Part shown: positions 8,418 through 15,478 of the stretch, piece after piece
How positions within the stretch are numbered: position 1 is the first letter of the stretch
Layout of the letters: every line of letters begins with the position of its first letter
Assembly (NCBI GenBank): GCA_018056205.1
Contig: JAGPGC010000003.1
Span: forward strand, 1 to 25,327
From: Candidatus Atribacteria bacterium
GTDB taxonomy: Bacteria; Atribacterota; Atribacteria; Atribacterales; Atribacteraceae
Direction: 5' to 3'
Length of the DNA stretch: 25,327 bases
Made by a program: the position numbers and the translations under genes
The notes under the pieces: generated by a model
Database searches by the model: none
Seen by the model: the letters and a program-made list of their open reading frames with translations, nothing else
What the model was told of the DNA's origin: nothing

Positions 8418-9074
8418 TTAAACCTCGGTATAATTTTGCTCAATCCATTTTTGAAGTGAAGGTATAGTTAAAAAAATATAATCGGGCTTTTCACCATTTA
8501 AGGCATCTTGGTGTATCGAATCCCATAAAACCAAAGCCCCTTTCACTCCAGCTTGATGAGCCGATTGGATATCTAAGGGAGAGTCTCCAAAATAGATCAC
8601 CTCTTGCGGGGATACAGAAAAATTAGAAATTATCTTTATTACACCGTCAGGATAAGGTTTGGGACGAGGAATCTCATCACCACAAACCACCATATCAAAC
8701 AAGGCCTTCAACCCCAATTTTTCCAAAGTGATATCCGCACTTTTTCGAGCTTTTGAAGTAAACAAAGACTGTTTGATTCCCCTCTCCCGAAGTTGGCGAA
8801 TCAGGTCAAATACTGGTGAAAAAGTATCAACCATGATATCATGGTTGTCTCGATAAAATAAGTAAAAATCTTCTAAAGCCTGGCTTTTCTTTTTTATTCC
8901 AACAATTTTTTCGATTACATCATCTTCAGGAGGCCCATAAAGTTGAACAATTTCATTGGGGGTCATTTTTTTACCAGTATATTTTTCAGAAACCATACTA
9001 AAAGCGTTCCAAAGAAGCTTTGAACTCCCGATTAAAGTATTATCCAAGTCCCAAATCATCAATTTAAACTTCAT
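8418..9074 (-). CDS. HAD-superfamily phosphatase, phosphoglycolate-phosphatase-like
   Basis: A 218-aa HAD subfamily I hydrolase with a C1 helical cap. Motif I is MIWDLDNTLIG (nucleophile D9, D11), motif II QSLFTSKA (Thr/Ser), the motif III lysine lies in PRPKPYPDG, and motif IV is IYFGDSPLDIQSAHQAG. This is the phosphoglycolate phosphatase/PpaX-like arrangement. It starts at an ATG with AAGGAT upstream and overlaps the end of the aminotransferase gene by 11 bp, so it is cotranslated with it. Placed after a hisC-type gene it could be a histidinol-phosphatase of the HAD class, but the motifs equally fit a general phosphoglycolate or nucleotide phosphatase. Confidence 0.85.
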   Translation of the reverse strand: MKFKLMIWDLDNTLIGSSKLLWNAFSMVSEKYTGKKMTPNEIVQLYGPPEDDVIEKIVGIKKKSQALEDFYLFYRDNHDIMVDTFSPVFDLIRQLRERGIKQSLFTSKARKSADITLEKLGLKALFDMVVCGDEIPRPKPYPDGVIKIISNFSVSPQEVIYFGDSPLDIQSAHQAGVKGALVLWDSIHQDALNGEKPDYIFLTIPSLQKWIEQNYTEV

Positions 9075-10122
9075 TTTTATTATCCTTAGGTTTTTTTTTC
9101 AAAACTTGTATTAAAATCTGCATATCCGAAGCGGTACCAATAGAAATCCGCATAGTATCAGGCCATTCAGGAAAATATCGAACTAATATATGGTTCTGTT
9201 TAAGATAAAGATATTCCGCTTCCAAATTTCCTCCTGGTCTTTGAACCATAACAAAATTCGCTTGCGAAGGGAGTACTAAATATCCGAGTTCACTCATCGC
9301 TCGGGAAAATTCTTTCCGGGTTTGCTTTATCTTCTCAACGTTATTCAGCATATAATCGATGTCACGTAAGGCGGCTACTGCAGCTTTTTGAGAAAACCAA
9401 TTCACATTGTAAGAATCTTTGAGTTTCAGTAAACCATGAATCATTTCTGGTTGGGCAATTAGAATTCCAATTCTTATTCCAGCCAAAGAAAAAGATTTGG
9501 ATAAAGTTCGTAAAACAATTAAATGAGAATATTTTTCGAGAAGCGAAAGAGTATTATCATAGGCAAAATCTACATAAGCTTCATCAATAATAACTGGACA
9601 GGAAGAACTTTTGAGCAAATCTTCAATAACATCCTTTGTGATAAACGTCCCGGTGGGAGAATTAGGATTGCAGACTACCTTCATTTGAGCTTGATTGATA
9701 AAGATTTCCTTGGGAAGAGAATAGTCTTTCTCAAAAGGGACCTCTTCAAAGTCGGCTTCTTGTAATAAAGCAAGAACTCGATAGAGAGTATAGGTTGGAT
9801 ATGGATAAAGAACTCGATCCCCTTTTCCCAAAAAAGCCCGAAAGATTATATTTAAAAGCTCATCTGATCCGTTTCCAACTAAAATCCAATCGGGAGGATA
9901 ATCATATACTGCTGAAGCTTGTATTCTGAGTTCGTCACAAAGCGGCGATGGATATAATGATAAACGGTGATCACTAAGACTTTTCATCAAGGTCTCTATA
10001 ACCAACGGTGATGGTGGATAAGGATTCTCGTTGGTATTCAATTTAATATAATGGCCATCTGGTGGTTGCTCCCCAGGTTGATAACCAGCCATTAATTCTA
10101 AATGTTTACGGAAATAAGTCAT
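9064..10122 (-). CDS. hisC: Histidinol-phosphate aminotransferase-type PLP enzyme
   Basis: A 352-aa fold-type I class II aminotransferase. LNTNENPYPPSP (28-39) is the HisC N-terminal signature, GNGSDELL (83-90) binds the PLP phosphate, CNPNSPTG (151-158) contacts the cofactor, DEAYVDF (180-186) holds the pyridine nitrogen, and LSKSFSLAGIRIG contains the Schiff-base lysine K209. It transfers an amino group from glutamate to imidazole-acetol phosphate, and relatives also act on aromatic amino acids. Its ATG overlaps the hpt stop by 4 bp (ATGA type), and the phosphatase follows with an 11-bp overlap. No other his genes are nearby, so a broader or aromatic aminotransferase role is possible. Confidence 0.9.
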   Translation of the reverse strand: MTYFRKHLELMAGYQPGEQPPDGHYIKLNTNENPYPPSPLVIETLMKSLSDHRLSLYPSPLCDELRIQASAVYDYPPDWILVGNGSDELLNIIFRAFLGKGDRVLYPYPTYTLYRVLALLQEADFEEVPFEKDYSLPKEIFINQAQMKVVCNPNSPTGTFITKDVIEDLLKSSSCPVIIDEAYVDFAYDNTLSLLEKYSHLIVLRTLSKSFSLAGIRIGILIAQPEMIHGLLKLKDSYNVNWFSQKAAVAALRDIDYMLNNVEKIKQTRKEFSRAMSELGYLVLPSQANFVMVQRPGGNLEAEYLYLKQNHILVRYFPEWPDTMRISIGTASDMQILIQVLKKKPKDNKNEV

Positions 10123-10691
10123 CGAGGAACTCCTTTCCCCATCTGCTTCAATATTTGAGTACTTCGACCACTAGGGTCGTAGATAGTATAAACTTCCATT
10201 AAATTTCTAAAATCTCCTCGAAAGTCAAGCCCATAACCGACTACATAAATATCAGGAATTTCAAAACACGAATAGTGAACTGGTACATCAATGAATCGAC
10301 GTTCAGGACAATCTAAAAAAGTGCAGGTTACCACACTGGAGGGAAAGCGTTTCTCCATAACTCGAGTTAAATAATTTAAAGTAAGGCCAGTATCAATAAT
10401 ATCTTCCACGATTATCACATCTCGATCAGCAATTTCTTCATCTACATCCTTCTTAATCTCAACTTTCTTAAAACCAGTTTTATAATTGGAAAGAGACATA
10501 AAGTCAAGGTCAAAAGGAATAGTTAACAAACGAACTAAGTCAATGGTAAAAAAAATTGCCCCTCGAAGAATAGATATGATGAGCGGTCTCTTCCCCATAT
10601 AATCCTGATTAATTTCAGCAGCAACTTCTTTAACCCTGGTTTCAATTTCAGACCTGGTGAATACACATTCACCTAGCTTCGATTCAATCAT
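10119..10691 (-). CDS. hpt: Hypoxanthine phosphoribosyltransferase
   Basis: A 190-aa type I phosphoribosyltransferase that converts hypoxanthine or guanine plus PRPP to IMP or GMP in purine salvage. It shows ISILRGAIFFTIDL (PPi loop), SLSNYKTG (flexible loop), the PRPP motif VIIVEDIIDTGLTL (91-104; E96, D97, D100-T101-G102), and VPVHYSCFEIPDIYVVGYGLDF, where the DIYVVGYGLD stretch is diagnostic of bacterial Hpt. Length matches the family. The start overlaps the kinase-nuclease gene by 4 bp, and the end overlaps hisC by 4 bp, so the cluster is strongly coupled. Confidence 0.95.
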   Translation of the reverse strand: MIESKLGECVFTRSEIETRVKEVAAEINQDYMGKRPLIISILRGAIFFTIDLVRLLTIPFDLDFMSLSNYKTGFKKVEIKKDVDEEIADRDVIIVEDIIDTGLTLNYLTRVMEKRFPSSVVTCTFLDCPERRFIDVPVHYSCFEIPDIYVVGYGLDFRGDFRNLMEVYTIYDPSGRSTQILKQMGKGVPR

Positions 10692-11605
10692 ATACCTTCC
10701 TCCACTCCAAGCTTATGCAAAAGATGAGTATAATCTCGAGAATAGATAACTTTTATTTTTACATTTGGATAGAGGTCCTTTAACCTCTTTACTTTGTGGT
10801 TTTTTTTCCTAACCAATTTTTGTTTTTGAGTAGTGAGCTCAATAAAAAGGTCAAAATCAGGCAAATAAAAATCCGGGGAAAAAGCTTCCACCACATTCCC
10901 CTCACTATCCCACTCTAAGGGGAAAGTACGAGGCTCGTAAAGCCATTTGATTCGATAAAAATCGAGTATTCGAGCAAATTCTTCCTCAGAGGGATGAACA
11001 AATTCAACTCGATTCCCACCAAAATCAAGATTGGGAAATAATAGCTGCTGCCCTTTAGGTATACGATGTACACCTAAATTCTTGATAGCTTCCTGAATGA
11101 TTTGACAGGATTGGTTAACGGTATAATAAGCAGTGTTTAAAACCAAATGATAGATAAGGGGATTTTTCCAGTCAGCACCCCAAGCCTCAAGAAGAAATTT
11201 TTCTCTTTTTCGATCTAACTCAGACAAAATATGGGAGGCAGTTACTTCATCCTGTCGATATTTTTCCATTATTCTTTTTAATCGAAGTTCGGCAGAAGCA
11301 ACGATCAGTAAATGAAAAGCTCGCGGATCGTTTTGAAAAATTGTTTGTCCTCCCCGCCCCAGAAAAATAATTGGACCTTTTTTTATTTGTTTTGAGAGGA
11401 TCTCCTTCACATTTTTAGCCCAAATCAAAAATTTTTGCCGGTCAACGTTATCTTCTAAATCTTCCTGATGGGCTTCCCGGAGAAGCATCGCCAATAGTTC
11501 CCGATCAATACATTCATAATTAAGCTGTTTGGATAATTGAGCGGCGATTTCATCACCAAGGCTTTCAGTTTCCCTCGAAATTGTAATTATACCTACTTTT
11601 TCCAC
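10688..11605 (-). CDS. Cytidylate-kinase-like protein fused to a PD-(D/E)XK-like domain
   Basis: About 305 aa with two parts. The N-terminal half begins IITISRETESLGDEIAAQLS and continues with IDRELL, GRGG and LLIVASAELRLKRIMEKY, which is the cytidylate-kinase-like (AAA_33/Cytidylate_kin2-type) pattern. The P-loop is altered, with Glu where Gly is usual (RETESLG). The C-terminal 100 residues read WLYEPRTFPLEWD, AFSPDFYLPDFDLFIELTT, KNHKVKRLKDLYPNVKIKVI. This resembles a PD-(D/E)XK nuclease-like core (PDFYLP...ELTT) with the conserved KN-x-K helix. The start is taken as the GTG at 11605, which has GGTGG eight bases upstream; GTGs at 11617 and 11620 are alternatives without ribosome sites. A TATATAAT on the minus strand at 11636-11643 would place the transcript start near 11629, supporting this choice. 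It leads the hpt-hisC-HAD cluster. The joint function is unknown. Confidence 0.8.
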   Translation of the reverse strand: MEKVGIITISRETESLGDEIAAQLSKQLNYECIDRELLAMLLREAHQEDLEDNVDRQKFLIWAKNVKEILSKQIKKGPIIFLGRGGQTIFQNDPRAFHLLIVASAELRLKRIMEKYRQDEVTASHILSELDRKREKFLLEAWGADWKNPLIYHLVLNTAYYTVNQSCQIIQEAIKNLGVHRIPKGQQLLFPNLDFGGNRVEFVHPSEEEFARILDFYRIKWLYEPRTFPLEWDSEGNVVEAFSPDFYLPDFDLFIELTTQKQKLVRKKNHKVKRLKDLYPNVKIKVIYSRDYTHLLHKLGVEEGI

Positions 11606-11635
11606 TTCATATTCCACCACAGTTTTTTATTTTCT

Positions 11636-11643
11636 ATTATATA
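11636..11643 (-). promoter_or_regulatory. Likely -10 element of the kinase-hpt-hisC-HAD cluster
   Basis: Read on the minus strand this is TATATAAT, about 16 bp before the first possible GTG and 31 bp before the preferred one. A TTGACA sits at 11679-11684 but is too far (37 bp) to pair with it, and no proper -35 is seen at normal spacing. Confidence 0.4.
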
Positions 11644-11884
11644 CGAAATCACCTTCTACGAATCACTTTATTAACTTTTGTCAACGATTTTGAATTAAAA
11701 ATAAAATTCAAAAAAATATAACCAATATTAATACTATAAATTTTTTAATATAATTCCCTTTTTTCAAATTTCCTAATTCCAAGGTTTAATTCGATTTATA
11801 GTTTTATTCTAACTATGGATGATTAATACCAGAATTTTTCCTGAGGAGTTGCTATTCATAGCCTGAATAGGTAAAATATAAATC

Positions 11885-12454
11885 ATGAAAAAACTAAATA
11901 TTGTTTTGGTATTCTTCTTTTTTGTTATTTTAATATTATCAGGAATATTTTTATTGGATTCTTCTCAATCTCAAGCGTCGGCGTGGCGCGAAGTTCCTTC
12001 TTTCTATCTTTATGACCTTTCCGGTCAAGAGATACCTTTTGCTATCCAGGACCAAATGGCTGTGGTTCTCTTTTTATCTCCAGAATGTTTTTCCTGTGAT
12101 CGAGAATTATTTACTGCACAGCAGCTTCAAAAAAATCTCCAATTTCAGCTGATTCCTATCTGTGTTGGCTGCCACTACCAAGAGGTAAAGCGAATTCTTG
12201 AATCCCTTAATTTAGATTTAAAGGTCTATATGGGACTAGATAATTTAAAAGCTACCTGGGGTTTCTGGGAATTTCCAACTGCATTTCTGGTCGACCAGAA
12301 TATGAAAATAGTTGAAAAATGGCAGGGTAAAATTGCCGTCGAATCATTAGAAAAGGAAATTATAAATAATACACTTTCTTCGATAAAAGCTAAAAGAAAA
12401 AAAGCGGATAGCTCCACTTCTCCATCCGCTTGCAGTGAAGATGTTTGTTACTAA
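11885..12454 (+). CDS. Membrane-anchored periplasmic thioredoxin-fold protein (TlpA/ResA-like)
   Basis: A 189-aa protein with an N-terminal membrane anchor or signal (residues 5-24, very hydrophobic, followed by SSQSQASA). The exported domain follows the AhpC/TlpA plan: PSFYLYDLSGQEIPF, VVLFLSPECFSCDREL with the redox pair C68-F-S-C71, and cis-proline P131 in FWEFPTAFLVDQNMKIVEKWQG. It would transfer thiol/disulfide equivalents outside the cytoplasm. Unusually there is a second CxxC, CVGC (C93, C96), in the position after strand 3, and two more cysteines near the end (C183, C188). The ribosome site is weak (AGGT at a distance). The last codons contain a terminator for the convergent gene and overlap its stop by 4 bp. 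No cytochrome-maturation genes are nearby. Confidence 0.8.
   Translation: MKKLNIVLVFFFFVILILSGIFLLDSSQSQASAWREVPSFYLYDLSGQEIPFAIQDQMAVVLFLSPECFSCDRELFTAQQLQKNLQFQLIPICVGCHYQEVKRILESLNLDLKVYMGLDNLKATWGFWEFPTAFLVDQNMKIVEKWQGKIAVESLEKEIINNTLSSIKAKRKKADSSTSPSACSEDVCY
12396..12431 (-). terminator. Rho-independent terminator of the secreted hypothetical gene, inside the thioredoxin-like gene
   Basis: On the minus strand AAGCGGAT (12431-12424) and ATCCGCTT (12409-12402) form an 8-bp stem with a 14-base loop, followed directly by a run of T (12403-12396). It lies 20 bp beyond the stop of the minus-strand gene and within the last 20 codons of the plus-strand gene. Confidence 0.75.
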
Positions 12455-13089
12455 TTCCTATCCCATTCTTGAAGCTCTATATACAACGACTTCTGCCCTT
12501 CATTAAGAGTATCGGAATCAAAGATCTCTACCACAAAAGGAAGAGGAGCTTCCTTTGAATAGAGCATTCGAACCACCATTTTATTATCCTTTAATATTTC
12601 TACCCAATAGGCTTTAAATCCAAAACGCTCTTCAGAAGAAGTAGCCTGGATAGTCATTTCTTCATCATCTTCTTTTGAACTCCATGAAAAACCTTCCTTC
12701 AGTTCTCCACCCATCAATGTAACTGGCAATAACATTAATTGAACGGCAAAAATCGGCATAATAATCGCCATAGTCGTAGGATTAGAGAAAATAAGGTTAT
12801 TCAATAAACTCTGGTTATCTTCTTTTGAGGCTAAAAAAGAGTTGGTAAAATGATCGTTACCTAAAAGAAAATCAATATTCACCTGGTATTTCCCTTCATC
12901 TTGAGGAGTAATATCAACAGTAAGCGATCCCTCGTTTACACTATCTTCCTCTTCTTGTCGTATAAAGTATTTCTGATGTTTTATACTTTCAAGGTTCAAA
13001 GGAGTATTAAACATTTCTTGAGCATAAGCAAAACAATTAATAGCAACAATAAGAATGATGGTTAATAAAAAAAATAATTTAGATTTCAT
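12451..13089 (-). CDS. Secreted hypothetical protein
   Basis: A 212-aa protein with a signal peptide (MKSKLFFLLTIILIVAINCFAYAQ, cleaved after AYA). No lipobox is usable because the Cys is not followed by the usual small residues at a mature end. The mature part is acidic and beta-rich: a stretch YFIRQEEEDSVNEGSLTVDI, a hydrophobic segment IFSNPTTMAIIMPIFAVQLMLLPVTLM (about 103-129) that may be membrane-embedded, then GGELKEGFSWSS and alternating beta strands ending in LQEWDRN. I do not recognise the family. The ATG at 13089 is chosen because GGAGG lies eight bases upstream; the ATG at 13095 is only two bases from it. It is divergent from larB across 140 bp and convergent with the thioredoxin-like gene. 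Confidence 0.7.
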   Translation of the reverse strand: MKSKLFFLLTIILIVAINCFAYAQEMFNTPLNLESIKHQKYFIRQEEEDSVNEGSLTVDITPQDEGKYQVNIDFLLGNDHFTNSFLASKEDNQSLLNNLIFSNPTTMAIIMPIFAVQLMLLPVTLMGGELKEGFSWSSKEDDEEMTIQATSSEERFGFKAYWVEILKDNKMVVRMLYSKEAPLPFVVEIFDSDTLNEGQKSLYIELQEWDRN

Positions 13090-13193
13090 AGGCATCTCCT
13101 CCGTATTTTCTGATATTCTAATTCTAACACGTTTTATTTTGTTTATCTTATTATGTTCCCTATTTTAGTACTTTTAAGCAAGGCTTCCAAGAA

Positions 13194-13202
13194 TGATATA
13201 AT
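13194..13202 (+). promoter_or_regulatory. Extended -10 promoter for larBC
   Basis: TGATATAAT is a perfect extended -10 (TGn plus TATAAT at 13197-13202), 27 bp before the larB start. The hexamer 17 bp upstream (TTAAGC) is a poor -35, as is usual for extended -10 promoters. Transcription would begin near 13209. Confidence 0.55.
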
Positions 13203-13228
13203 ATAAAACAATTTCTTTCATAAAGAAG

Positions 13229-13990
13229 GTGATCGACATCTCGGTTTTTATTCATACCTTGGAAGATCTTTGGAACCAAAAAATTACTCCCCAAGAAGCA
13301 GAAAAACAATTACGCCAGCTTCTCTATGAAGACCTTGATTTTGTAAAAATTGATCATCATCGAGCCTTAAGGAAAGGTTTCCCTGAAGTCGTTTTTTGCC
13401 AGGGAAAGAGCCAAGATCAAATCATCACTATACTTAAGAAAATGAGCGAACAATATCCAAATTTGTTAGCAACCAGGGTTCAACCAGAAATATTTCCGCC
13501 GGTTCAAAAAGAGATACCGGATATTCGTTACCATTCCATCGCTCACATGTTAATCTTGGAAAGAGAACCAGTCATAAAAAAAGGGGCTATTTCAGTAATT
13601 AGTGCTGGGACTGCTGATCTTCCCGTGGCTGAGGAAGCCGCTATCACTGCCGAAATCGCTGGAAGTCATACCAACCGAATTTTTGATATTGGCATTGCTG
13701 GAATCCATCGTCTTTTTTCTCATCTTGACCAACTCTGGCAATCCAATGTTATCGTGGCAGTTGCCGGTATGGAAGGTGCTTTACCTGGTGTTGTTTCTGG
13801 TATGGTTGGAAGACCAGTGATTGCAGTTCCTACCAGTGTTGGATATGGAGCTCATTTTCAAGGTCTTTCGGCCCTGTTAACTATGTTGAACTCTTGCTCA
13901 CCTGGTATTGCTACTGTTAATATTGATAATGGTTTTGGTGCTGGATATTTAGCTCATCTTATTAATCAACTTGCTGAAGGAGAAAAATAA
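13229..13990 (+). CDS. larB: Nickel pincer cofactor biosynthesis protein LarB
   Basis: A 253-aa member of the LarB/PurE-like carboxylase family. It carboxylates the pyridinium ring of nicotinic acid adenine dinucleotide and releases AMP, the first step of the nickel-pincer cofactor used by lactate racemase (LarA) and related epimerases. The N-terminal region has LDFVKIDHHRALRKGFPEVVFCQGK, typical for the family. The C-terminal PurE-like half has ISAGTADLPVAEEA, AGIHRLF, VAVAGMEGALPGVVSGMV, RPVIAVPTSVGYG and NIDNGFGAGYLA. The GTG start has AAGAAG directly abutting it, so initiation may be weak or leader-dependent. It is followed after 3 bp by larC, so the two form an operon. LarA and LarE are not in the window. 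Confidence 0.95.
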   Translation: MIDISVFIHTLEDLWNQKITPQEAEKQLRQLLYEDLDFVKIDHHRALRKGFPEVVFCQGKSQDQIITILKKMSEQYPNLLATRVQPEIFPPVQKEIPDIRYHSIAHMLILEREPVIKKGAISVISAGTADLPVAEEAAITAEIAGSHTNRIFDIGIAGIHRLFSHLDQLWQSNVIVAVAGMEGALPGVVSGMVGRPVIAVPTSVGYGAHFQGLSALLTMLNSCSPGIATVNIDNGFGAGYLAHLINQLAEGEK

Positions 13991-13993
13991 AAT

Positions 13994-15196
13994 ATGATCC
14001 TTTTTTGCGATTGTTTTTCTGGTATTAGTGGTGATATGTTCTTAGGCGGTTTGATAGATCTAGGTTTACCGATTGACCTACTCCGATCCGAACTTACTAA
14101 ATTAAAAATTCCTTTCCTGATTCAACCTGAAAAGGTCTCAAAAGGGTCAATTCAAGCAACCCAAGTTAAAATCATCGATCCTGAAGAATACCATTACCCT
14201 GAACACCATGACCATCATCACCGACCGGCTAAAGAACTAGTTCGTATTCTTCAAGAATCCGATCTCTCTCCTACCATCAAGGAAAAAAGCCAATCTATCC
14301 TTGGGAAAATTGCCCAAGCTGAGGGTAATATTCATGGTCAAAAACCTGAGGAGGTTTTCCTTCATGAAGTAGGAGGGCTTGATACCTTAATCGATATTAC
14401 TGGTGTTCTTATTGGACTCAACTTTTTTAAAATAAAAAAGGTTTTTGCCTCAACTATTCCAACTGGTTTTGGTTTTGTGGAAACTACCCATGGAAAATTA
14501 CCCATACCAGCTCCGGCAACTTTAGAGTTATTAAAAGGTATACCGATATATTCTGGCAATATACCATATGAACTTACTACGCCAACTGGAGCAGCCCTTA
14601 TCGCCAACCTTGCAAACGAATTTGGTACTCTTCCTCATATGGTTGTAGAAAAAATTGGTTATGGAGCTGGATTCCATGATTTTGAAACCCCAAACATTCT
14701 AAGGCTACTTTTAGGCCGACTTTCAGAGTACCAACACGAAGAAGAAAACATTCTTATCGAAACCAATCTTGATGATATGTCACCACAAATTATCGAATAC
14801 GTGAGTGAAAAACTTTTTGATATTGGAGCCCTCGATGTCTTTACTACTCCAATTTTTATGAAAAAACAACGACCAGCTTTCAAATTATCGGTTATTATTG
14901 AACCCGAAATTTTGGAAAAAGCCAAAGATATTATCTTTCAAGAAACGACAACCTTAGGATTTCGTGAGTTTAAAGTTAAAAAAATATTTCTTGCTCGTGA
15001 AGAACGATTGGTAGATACTCCTTGGGGAAAAATACCGGTAAAAATTTCACAGCATCAAAAGGGATTTAGAATCACTCCAGAATACGAAGAATGCAAAACA
15101 ATCGCACAAAAATTCCAATTACCACTCATCGACGTTATCCATTTCGTACATCAGTCAGCAAAAAAATTAATAGAACAAAATAACCCAACTTCTTAA
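13994..15196 (+). CDS. larC: Nickel pincer cofactor biosynthesis protein LarC (nickel insertion)
   Basis: A 400-aa CTP-dependent cyclometallase that inserts nickel into the dithiolated pyridinium to complete the pincer cofactor. N-terminal signature: CDCFSGISGDMFLGGLIDLG. Residues 66-77 are a histidine-rich patch (YHYPEHHDHHH) that can bind nickel. Further motifs are FHEVGGLDTLIDITG-like (VFLHEVGGLDTL), TTHGKLPIPAPATLELL, TTPTGAALIA, IGYGAGFHDF, ETNLDDMSPQ, DVFTTPIFMKKQRP and ETTTLGFR. In Lactiplantibacillus plantarum full-length LarC is made by programmed frameshifting between larC1 and larC2; here the whole protein is one open frame. It ends 13 bp from the convergent 66-aa gene. Confidence 0.95.
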   Translation: MILFCDCFSGISGDMFLGGLIDLGLPIDLLRSELTKLKIPFLIQPEKVSKGSIQATQVKIIDPEEYHYPEHHDHHHRPAKELVRILQESDLSPTIKEKSQSILGKIAQAEGNIHGQKPEEVFLHEVGGLDTLIDITGVLIGLNFFKIKKVFASTIPTGFGFVETTHGKLPIPAPATLELLKGIPIYSGNIPYELTTPTGAALIANLANEFGTLPHMVVEKIGYGAGFHDFETPNILRLLLGRLSEYQHEEENILIETNLDDMSPQIIEYVSEKLFDIGALDVFTTPIFMKKQRPAFKLSVIIEPEILEKAKDIIFQETTTLGFREFKVKKIFLAREERLVDTPWGKIPVKISQHQKGFRITPEYEECKTIAQKFQLPLIDVIHFVHQSAKKLIEQNNPTS

Positions 15197-15209
15197 AAAT
15201 TACGTCTAA

Positions 15210-15410
15210 TCAGGACTCATCGCAATGACCCATACATTTCGTTCCACATTTGAGACAAACAAGACCTTGAAGAAAGGCTTCTCGTTCCTGAGGTGTAGTG
15301 AAACGCTTGATTATTCTTTGATCCATAATCCAAACCCATTGATCAATTCGTTCGTCCAAAGGAAATTCACCAAGAACTAACATTCTTTTATTGAGGTTGT
15401 GGTCATCCAA
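15210..15410 (-). CDS. Small Cys-rich protein (66 aa), putative metal-binding
   Basis: A 66-residue protein started by a TTG with AAAGGAG nine bases upstream. The first 48 residues are mixed charge with FPLDERIDQWVWIMDQRIIKRF. The end is a compact cysteine cluster, CLKCGTKCMGHC (C52, C55, C59, C63, plus H62), likely binding zinc or another metal. I do not recognise the family. It follows livF by about 66 bp on the same strand, so it could be the last gene of the transporter operon, and it converges with larC, whose cofactor pathway handles nickel. No function can be assigned. Confidence 0.6.
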   Translation of the reverse strand: MDDHNLNKRMLVLGEFPLDERIDQWVWIMDQRIIKRFTTPQEREAFLQGLVCLKCGTKCMGHCDES

Positions 15411-15451
15411 ACTAAACTTCTCCTTTATTAGAAAATGGTTTTAGTCAGTTT

Positions 15452-15478
15452 TAAGGCAGTAAAAAAGCCTTATTTTTT
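15452..15478 (+). terminator. Terminator-like hairpin, plus strand, between the 66-aa gene and livF
   Basis: TAAGGC (15452-15457) pairs with GCCTTA (15467-15472), followed by T6 (15473-15478). The polarity fits plus-strand transcription, which could only come from larBC after crossing the 66-aa gene in antisense. On the minus strand no T-run follows. The stem is only 6 bp. Confidence 0.4.

Noticed and set aside
11636..11684. TTGACA (11679-11684) and TATAAT (11636-11641) on the minus strand as one promoter
   Set aside because: The spacer is 37 bp, far beyond the usual 16-18; only the -10 element was kept.
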